Positions 54,901 through 64,000 of a stretch of DNA of 64,000 nucleotides are shown here, piece after piece. Made by a program: the position numbers and the translations under genes. Numbering within the stretch: the first letter of the stretch is position 1; the number at the start of each line of letters is the position of its first letter. Under the pieces are notes generated by a model. The model did no database searches and was not told the DNA's origin. It saw only the letters and a program-made list of their open reading frames with translations. The stretch spans positions 22,011,501 through 22,075,500 of the forward strand of contig CM076947.1 of the NCBI GenBank assembly GCA_039566865.1, written 5' to 3'. The DNA is from Aurelia coerulea (taxonomy: Eukaryota; Cnidaria; Scyphozoa; Semaeostomeae; Ulmaridae).

Positions 54901-57900
54901 TGTTCTGACTTCATATTTTCTGGACAAGTTTACTATCATTTGAACCTCATTAACTTGATGAGGTTTTAAATGTTTCAACAAATATAGCTCGTTTTGACTG
55001 AATTTGACCAAACCAAGTTTCATATTAAATTCATTGATCATATATTCATAAGATTTAGGCCATAATCTGTGTTCTGACTTCATGATTTCTGGACAAGTTT
55101 ACTATCATTTGAACCTCATTAACCTGATGAGGTTTCAAATGTTTCAACATATATAGATCGTTTTGACTGAATTGCATCAAACCAAGTTTAATATGCGATT
55201 CGTTAATCATACATTCATAAGATTTCAGCCATAAACTGTGTTCTGACTTCATATCTTCTGGACAAGTTTACTATCATTTGAACCTCATTAACCTGATGAG
55301 GTTTTAAATGTTTCAACAAATATAGCTCGTTTTGACTGAATTTGACCAAACCAAGTTTCATATTAAATTCATTGATCATATATTAATAAGATTTAAGCAA
55401 TAAACTGTGTTCTGACTTCATATTTTCTGGACAAGTTTACTATCATTTGAACCTCATTAACCTGATGAGGTTTCAAATGTTTCAACATATATAGATCGTT
55501 TTGACTGAATTGCATCAAACCAAGTCGCATATGCGATTCATTGATATATTAATAAGATTTAAGCAATAAACTGTGTTCTGACTTCATATTTTCTGGACAA
55601 GTTTACTATCATTTGAACCTCATTAACTTGATGAGGTTTCAAATGTTTCAACATATATAGATCGTTTTGACTGAATTGCATCAAACCAAGTCGCATATGC
55701 AATTCATTGATCATATATTAATAAGATTTAAGCAATAAACTGTGCTCTGACTTCATATTTTCTGGACAAGTTTACTATCATTTGAACCTCATTAACCTGA
55801 TGAGGTTTCAAATGCTTCAACATATATACCTCGTTTTGATTGAATTGCATCAAACCAATATTCATATTAAATTCATTGATCATATATATATTAATAAGAT
55901 TTCAGCCATAATCTGTGTTCTGACTTCATATTTTCTGGACAAGTTTACTATCATTTGAACCTCATTAACCTGATGAGGTTTCAAATGTTTCAACATATAT
56001 ACCTCGTTTTGACTGAATTACATCAAACCAATATTCATATGCGATTCATTGATCATATATTCATAAGATTTCAGCCATAAACTCTGTTCTGACTTTATAT
56101 TTTCTGGACAAGTTTACTATCATTTGAACCTCATTAACTTGATGAGGTTTTAAATGTTTCAACATATATAGATCGATTTGACTGAATTGCATCAAACCAA
56201 GTTGCATATGCGATTCATTGATCATATATTAATAAGATTTAAGCAATAAACTGTGTTCTGACTTCATATCTTCTGGACACGTTTACTATCATTTGAACCT
56301 CATTAACCTGATGAGGTTTCAAATGTTTCAACAAATATACCTCGTTTTGACTGAATTTGACCAAACCAAGTTTCATATTAAATTCATTGATCATATATTC
56401 ATAAGATTTCAGCCATAATCTGTGTTCTGACTTCATATTTTCTGGACAAGATTACTATCATTTGAACCTCATTAACCTGATGAGGTTTCAAATGTTTCAA
56501 CATATATAGATCGTTTTGACTGAATTGCATCAAACCAAGTCGCATATGCGATTCATTGATATATTAATAAGATTTAAGCAATAAACTGTGTTCTGACTTC
56601 ATATTTTCTAGACAAGTTTACTATCACTTGAACCTCATTAAACTGATGAGGTTTCAAATGTTTCAACATATATAGATCGTTTTGACTGAATTTGACCAAA
56701 CCAAGTTTCATATTAAATTCATTGATGATATATTCATAAGATTTCAGCCATAATCTGTGCTCTGACTTCATATTTTCTGGACAAGTTTACTATCATTTGA
56801 ACCTCATTAACCTGATGAGGTTTCAAATGTTTCAACATATATAGATCGTTTTGACTGAATTGCATCAAACCAAGTCGCATATGCGATTCATTGATCATAT
56901 ATTAATAAGATTTAAGCAATAAACTGTGTTCTGACTTCATATTTTCTGGACAAGTTTACTATCATTTGAACCTCATTAACTTGATGAGGTTTTAAATGTT
57001 TCAACATATATAGATCGTTTTGACTGAATTGCATCAAACCAAGTTTCATATGCGATTCATTGATCATATATTAATAAGATTTAAGCAATAAACTGTGTTC
57101 TGACTTCATATTTTCTGGACAAGTTTACTATCATTTGAACCTCATTAACCTGATGAGGTTTTAAATGTTTCAACATATATAGATCGTTTTGACTGAATTG
57201 CATCAAACCAAGTTTCATATGCGATTCATTGATCATATATTAATAAGATTTAAGCAATAAACTGTGTTCTGACTTCATATCTTCTGGACAAGTTTACTAT
57301 CATTTGAACCTCATTAACCTGATGAGGTTTCAAATGTTTCAACAAATATAGCTCGTTTTGACTGAATTTGACCAAACCAAGTTTCATATTAAATTCATTG
57401 ATCATATATTCATAAGATTTCAGCCATAATCTGTGTTCTGACTTCATATTTTCTGGACAAGTTTACTATCATTTGAACCTCATTAACCTGATGAGGTTTC
57501 AAATGTTTCAACATATATAGATCGTTTTGACTGAATTGCATCAAACCAAGTCGCATATGCGATTCATTGATATATTAATAAGATTTAAGCAATAAACTGT
57601 GTTCTGACTTCATATTTTCTAGACAAGTTTACTATCACTTGAACCTCATTAAACTGATGAGGTTTCAAATGTTTCAACATATAGCTCGTTTTGACTGAAT
57701 TGACCAAACCAAGTTTCATATAAATTCATTGATGATATATTCATAAGATTTCAGCCATAAACTGTGTTCTGACTTCATATTTTCTGGACAAGTTTACTAT
57801 CATTTGAACCTCATTAACCTGATGAGGTTTCAAATGTTTCAACATATATAGATCGTTTTGACTGAATTGCATCAAACCAAGTCGCATATGCGATTCATTG

Positions 57901-60900
57901 ATCATATATTAATAAGATTTAAGCAATAAACTGTGTTCTGACATCATATTTTCTGGACAAGTTTACTATCATTTGAACCTCATTAAAATGATGAGGTTTT
58001 AAATGTTTCAACATATAGATCGTTTTGACTGAATTACATCAAACCAATATTCATATGCGATTCATTGATCATATATTCATAAGATTTCAGCCATAAACTC
58101 TGTTCTGACTTTATATTTTCTGGACAAGTTTACTATGATTTGAACCTCATTAACTTGATGAGGTTTTAAATGTTTCAACATATATAGATCGATTTGACTG
58201 AATTGCATCAAACCAAGTTGCATATGCGATTCATTGATCATATATTAATAAGATTTAAGCAATAAACTGTGTTCTGACTTCATATCTTCTGGACAAGTTT
58301 ACTATCATTTGAACCTCATTAACCTGATGAGGTTTCAAATGTTTCAACAAATATAGCTCGTTTTGACTGAATTTGACCAAACCAAGTTTCATATTAAATT
58401 CATTGATCATATATTCATAAGATTTCAGCCATAATCTGTGTTCTGACTTCATATTTTCTGGACAAGTTTACTATCATTTGAACCTCATTAACCTGATGAG
58501 GTTTCAAATGTTTCAACATATATAGATCGTTTTGACTGAATTGCATCAAACCAAGTCGCATATGCGATTCATTGATATATTAATAAGATTTAAGCAATAA
58601 ACTGTGTTCTGACTTCATATTTTCTGGACAAGTTTACTATCATTTGAACCTCATTAACCTGATGAGGTTTTAAATGTTTCAACAAATATAGCTCGTTTTG
58701 ACTGAATTTGACCAAACCAAGTTTCATATTAAATTCATTGATCATATATTCATAAGATTTCAGCCATAATCTGTGCTCTGACTTCATGTTTTCTGGACAA
58801 GTTTACTATCATTTGAACCTCATTAACCTGATGAGGTTTCAAATGTTTCAACATATATAGATCGTTTTGACTGAATTGCATCAAACCAAGTTGCATATGC
58901 GATTCATTGATCATATATTAATAAGATTTAAGCAATAAACTGTGTTCTGACTTCATATTTTCTGGACAAGTTTACTATCATTTGAACCTCATTAACTTGA
59001 TGAGGTTTCAAATGTTTCAACATATATAGATCGTTTTGACTGAATTGCATCAAACCAAGTTTCATATGCGATTCGTTGATCATATATTGATAAGATTTAA
59101 GCAATAAACTGTGTTCTGACTTCATATTTTCTGGACAAGTTTACTATCATTTGAACCTCATTAACCTGATGAGGTTTTAAATGTTTCAACATATATAGAT
59201 CGTTTTGACTGAATTGCATCAAACCAAGTTTCATATGCGATTCATTGATCATATATTAATAAGATTTAAGCAATAAACTGTGTTCTGACTTCATATTTTC
59301 TGGACAAGTTTACTATCATTTGAACCTCATTAACCTGATGAGGTTTCAAATGTTTCAACATATATACCTCGTTTTGACTGAATTGCATCAAACCAATATT
59401 CATATGCGATTCATTGATCATATATTCATAAGATTTAAGCAATAAACTGTGTTCTGACTTTATATTTTCTGGACAAGTTTACTATCATTTGAACCTCATT
59501 AACTTGATGAGGTTTTAAATGTTTCAACATATATAGATCGATTTGACTGAATTGCATCAAACCAAGTTGCATATGCGATTCATTGATCATATATTAATAA
59601 GATTTAAGCAATAAACTGTGTTCTGACTTCATATCTTCTGGACAAGTTTACTATCATTTGAACCTCATTAACCTGATGAGGTTTTAAATGTTTCAACAAA
59701 TATAGCTCGTTTTGACTGAATTTGACCAAACCAAGTTTCATATTAAATTCATTGATCATATATTCATAAGATTTCAGCCATAATCTGTGTTCTGACTTCA
59801 TATTTTCTGGACAAGTTTACTATCATTTGAACCTCATTAACCTGATGAGGTTTCAAATGTTTCAACATATATAGATCGTTTTGACTGAATTGCATCAAAC
59901 CAAGTCGCATATGCGATTCATTGATCATATATTAATAAGATTTAAGCAATAAACTGTGTTCTGACTTCATATCTTCTGGACAAGTTTACTATCATTTGAA
60001 CCTCATTAACCTGATGAGGTTTCAAATGTTTCAACAAATATAGCTCGTTTTGACTGAATTTGACCAAACCAAGTTTCATATTAAATCATTGATCATATAT
60101 TAATAAGATTTAAGCAATAAACTGTGTTCTGACTTCATATTTTCTGGAAAAGTTTACTATCATTTGAACCTCATTAGCCTGATGAGGTTTCAAATGTTTC
60201 AACAAATATACCTCGTTTTGACTGAATTGCATCAAACCAAGTTTAATATGCGATTCGTTAATCATACATTCATAAGATTTCAGCCATAAACTGTGTTCTG
60301 ACTTCATATCTTCTGGACAAGTTTACTATCATTTGAACCTCATTAACCTGATGAGGTTTTAAATGTTTCAACAAATATAGCTCGTTTTGACTGAATTTGA
60401 CCAAACCAAGTTTCATATTAAATTCATTGATCATATATTCATAAGATTTCAGCCATAATCTGTGTTCTGACTTCATATTTTCTGGACAAGTTTACTATCA
60501 TTTGAACCTCATTAACCTGATGAGGTTTCAAATGTTTCAACATATATAGATCGTTTTGACTGAATTGCATCAAACCAAGTCGCATATGCGATTCATTGAT
60601 ATATTAATAAGATTTAAGCAATAAACTGTGTTCTGACTTCATATTTTCTGGACAAGTTTACTATCATTTGAACCTCATTAACTTGATGAGGTTTCAAATG
60701 TTTCAACATATATAGATCGTTTTGACTGAATTGCATCAAACCAAGTCGCATATGCAATTCATTGATCATATATTAATAAGATTTAAGCAATAAACTGTGT
60801 TCTGACTTCATATTTTCTGGACAAGTTTACTATCATTTGAACCTCATTAACCTGATGAGGTTTCAAATGTTTCAACATATATACCTCGTTTTGACTGAAT

Positions 60901-63900
60901 TGCATCAAACCAATATTCATATGCGATTCATTGATCATATATTCATAAGATTTCAGCCATAAACTGTGTTCTGACTTTATATTTTCTGGACAAGTTTACT
61001 ATCATTTGAACCTCATTAACTTGATGAGGTTTTAAATGTTTCAACATATATAGATCGTTTTGACTGAATTGCATCAAACCAAGTTGCATATGCGATTCAT
61101 TGATCATATATTAATAAGATTTAAGCAATAAACTGTGTTCTGACTTCATATCTTCTGGACAAGTTTACTATCATTTGAACCTCATTAACCTGATGAGGTT
61201 TCAAATGTTTCAACAAATATAGCTCGTTTTGACTGAATTTGACCAAACCAAGTTTCATATTAAATCATTGATCATATATTAATAAGATTTAAGCAATAAA
61301 CTGTGTTCTGACTTCATATTTTCTGGAAAAGTTTACTATCATTTGAACCTCATTAGCCTGATGAGGTTTCAAATGTTTCAACAAATATACCTCGTTTTGA
61401 CTGATTTGCATCAAACCAAGTTTAATATGCGATTCGTTAATCATACATTCATAGGATTTCAGCCATAAACTGTGTTCTGACTTCATATCTTCTGGACAAG
61501 TTTACTATCATTTCAACCTCAATAACCTGATGAGGTTTCAAATGTTTTAACAAATATAGCTCGTTTTGACTGAATTTGACCAAACCGAGTTTCATATTAA
61601 ATTCATTGATCATATATTCATAAGATTTCAGCCATAATCTGTGTTCTGACTTCATATTTTCTGGACAAGTTTACTATCATTTGAACCTCATTAACCTGAT
61701 GAGGTTTCAAATGTTTCAACATATATAGATCGTTTTGACTGAATTGCATCAAACCAAGTCGCATATGCGATTCATTGATCATATATTAATAAAATTTAAG
61801 CAATAAACTGTGTTCTGACTTCATATCTTCTGGACAAGTTTACTATCATTTGAACCTCATTAACCTGATGAGGTTTCAAATGTTTCAACAAATATAGCTC
61901 GTTTTGACTGAATTTGACCAAACCAAGTTTCATATTAAATTCTTTGATAATATATTCATAAGATTTCAGCCATAATCTGTGTTCTGACTTCATATTTTCT
62001 GGAAAAGTTTACTATCATTTGAACCTCATTAACCTGATGAGGTTTCATATGTTTCAACAAATATACCTCGTTTTGACTGAATTGCATCAAACCAAGTTTA
62101 ATATGCGATTCATTGATCATATATTCATAAGATTTCAGCCATAAACTGTGTTCTGACTTCATATTTTCTGGACAACATTACTATCATTTGAACCTCATTA
62201 ACTTGATGAGGTTTTGAATGTTTCAACATATATAGATCGTTTTGACTGAATTGCATCAAACCAAGTTGCATATGCGATTCATTGATCATATATTAATAAG
62301 ATTTAAGCAATAAACTGTGTTCTGACTTCATATTTTCTGGACAAGTTTACTATCATTTGAACCTCATTAACCTGATGAGGTTTCAAATATTTCAACATAT
62401 ATAGATCGTTTTGACTGAATTGCATCAAGCCAAGTCGCATATGCGATTCATTGATCATATATTAATAAGATTTAAGCAATAAACTGTGTTCTGACTTCAT
62501 ATTTTCTGGACAAGTTTACTATCATTTGAACCTCATTAACCTGATGAGGTTTCAAATGTTTCAACATATATACCTCGTTTTGACTCAATTGCATCACACC
62601 AATATTCATATGCGATTCATTGATCATATATTCATAAGATTTCAGCCATAAACTGTGTTCTGACTTTATATTTTCTGGACAAGTTTACTATCATTTGAAC
62701 CTCATTAACTTCATGAGGTTTTAAATGTTTCAACAAATATACCTCGTTTTGACTGAATTGCATCAAACCAAGTTTAATATGCGATTCGTTAATCATACAT
62801 TCATAAGATTTCAGCCATAAACTGTGTTCTGACTTCATATCTTCTGGACAAGTTTACTATCATTTGAACCTCATTAACTTGATGAGGTTTTAAATGTTTC
62901 AACATATATAGATCGATTTGACTGAATTGCATCAAACCAAGTTTCATATGCGATTCGTTGATCATATATTAATAAGATTTAAGCAATAAACTGTGTTCTG
63001 AAATCATATTTTCTGGACAAGTTTACTATCATTTGAACCTCATTAACCTGATGAGGTTTCAAATGTTTCAAGATATATAGATCGTTTTGACTGAATTACA
63101 TCAAACCAAGTTGCATATGCGATTCATTGATCATATATGAATAAGATTAAAGCAATAAACTGTGTTCTGACTTCATATTTTCTGGACAAGTTTACTATCA
63201 TTTGAACCTCATTAACCTGATGAGGTTTCAAATGTTTCAACAAATATAGCTCGTTTTGACTGAATTTGACCAAACCAAGTTTCATATTAAATTCATTGAT
63301 CATATATTAATAAGATTTAAGCAATAAACTGTGTTCTGACTTCATATCTTCTGGACAAGTTTACTATCATTTGAACCTCATTAACTTGATGAGGTTTTAA
63401 ATGTTTCAACATATATAGATCGTTTTGACTGAATTGCATCAAACCAAGTTGCATATGCGATTCATTGATCATATATTAATAAGATTTAAGCAATAAACTG
63501 TGTTCTGACTTCATATCTTCTGGACACGTTTACTATCATTTGAACCTCATTAACCTGATGAGGTTTCAAATGTTTCAACATATATAGATCGTTTTGACTG
63601 AATTTGACCAAACCAAGTTTCATATTAAATTCATTGATCATATATTAATAAGATTTAAGCAATAAACTGTGTTCTGACTTCATATTTTCTGGACAAGATT
63701 ACTATCATTTGAACCTCATTAACCTGATGAGGTTTCAAATGTTTCAACATATATAGATCGTTTTGACTGAATTGCATCAAACCAAGTCGCATATGCGATT
63801 CATTGATATATTAATAAGATTTAAGCAATAAACTGTGTTCTGACTTCATATTTTCTAGACAAGTTTACTATCACTTGAACCTCATTAAACTGATGAGGTT

Positions 63901-64000
63901 TCAAATGTTTCAACATATATAGATCGTTTTGACTGAATTTGACCAAACCAAGTTTCATATTAAATTCATTGATCATATATTAATAAGATTTAAGCAATAA
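39952..64000. repeat. 169-bp satellite DNA array, about 142 copies, open-ended
   Basis: Head-to-tail monomers of 169 bp fill the rest of the window and run off its end. Landmarks in each include TTCTGGACAAGTTTACTATC, the hairpin AACCTCAT-TAACCTG-ATGAGGTT, GTTTTGACTGAATT, AAACCAAGT and TGATCATATATT. Subfamilies differ at linked sites: AAGTCGCATATGCGATTC with AAGCAATAAACTG; AAGTTTCATATTAAATTC with CAGCCATAATCTG; AAGTTTAATATGCGATTCG with AATCATACATTC. Some monomers lack 4-6 bp in TTGATCATATATTA, and a few lack more. Both strands carry short open frames of 65 codons, an artefact of period 169 (one more than a multiple of three). The length is near that of one nucleosome, as in many centromeric satellites; the role here is unknown. 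Confidence 0.97.

Noticed and set aside
40106..62838. Dozens of 65-72 codon minus-strand frames starting MKSEH, one per few satellite monomers
   Set aside because: They follow from the 169-bp period: 169 is one more than a multiple of three, so a frame starting at one monomer's ATG continues into the next in another phase. The tail of each predicted peptide is the start of the next one out of frame. Indels and stops vary freely.
39952..64000. Hammerhead ribozyme in the satellite (CTGATGAG box)
   Set aside because: CTGATGAG is present on the plus strand, but no GAAA box with a closing stem follows in the monomer. The minus strand has GAAA but no CTGATGA. The core is therefore incomplete.
39952..64000. 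CRISPR-like array
   Set aside because: There are no short constant repeats with unique spacers; the whole 169-bp unit is repeated, and the sequence is eukaryotic.

Overview
This looks like AT-rich nuclear DNA from an invertebrate animal. Evidence: one gene of 14 short exons with standard GT/AG introns, non-LTR retrotransposons with an animal-type layout, many short inverted-repeat DNA transposons, tRNA-derived SINEs and a long 169-bp satellite array. The transposon types recall cnidarians or other marine invertebrates, but I cannot name the species. There are no operons, CRISPR arrays or phage genes.

Layout. 1-5.6 kb: intergenic, holding several short non-autonomous DNA transposons. 5.7-29.2 kb, minus strand: a complete phenylalanine hydroxylase (Pah) gene. 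All 14 coding exons join in phase to 1,356 nt, or 451 residues, with the ACT domain, the 2-His-1-Glu iron site and the C-terminal tetramerisation helix. Its introns are packed with transposons, several of them beside splice sites: one MITE duplicated the exon 12 splice donor, a second copy of the same family sits 13 bp before the exon 4 acceptor, and a SINE ends next to the exon 3 donor. 29.2-29.6 kb: putative Pah promoter and a long palindrome.

30.2-38.6 kb: a nest of transposons. A TA-flanked fold-back element was split by a CR1-like LINE, whose reverse-transcriptase frame was in turn split by a 2,073-bp element with TTAA duplications. ORF1 of the LINE has an SGNH/GDSL esterase domain. Its ORF2 follows in the same frame after one UGA, with no usable AUG before the endonuclease. 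38.6-39.95 kb: a decayed second LINE. 39.95-64.0 kb (open at the window end): about 142 copies of a 169-bp satellite with subfamilies, multimer blocks of 8 to 12 monomers, a hairpin in nearly every monomer and a 12-bp palindrome in one subfamily.

The only host gene I recognise is Pah. Most striking are (i) a MITE family with perfect 9-bp target duplications (four of four copies), each copy carrying a full CRE palindrome and two lying at Pah splice sites; (ii) the X-Y-X'-Y' interleaved palindrome in Pah intron 1; (iii) the in-frame UGA joining the LINE ORFs; and (iv) the satellite array, a centromere or heterochromatin candidate. All calls come from reading the sequence by eye; no database search or folding program was run.
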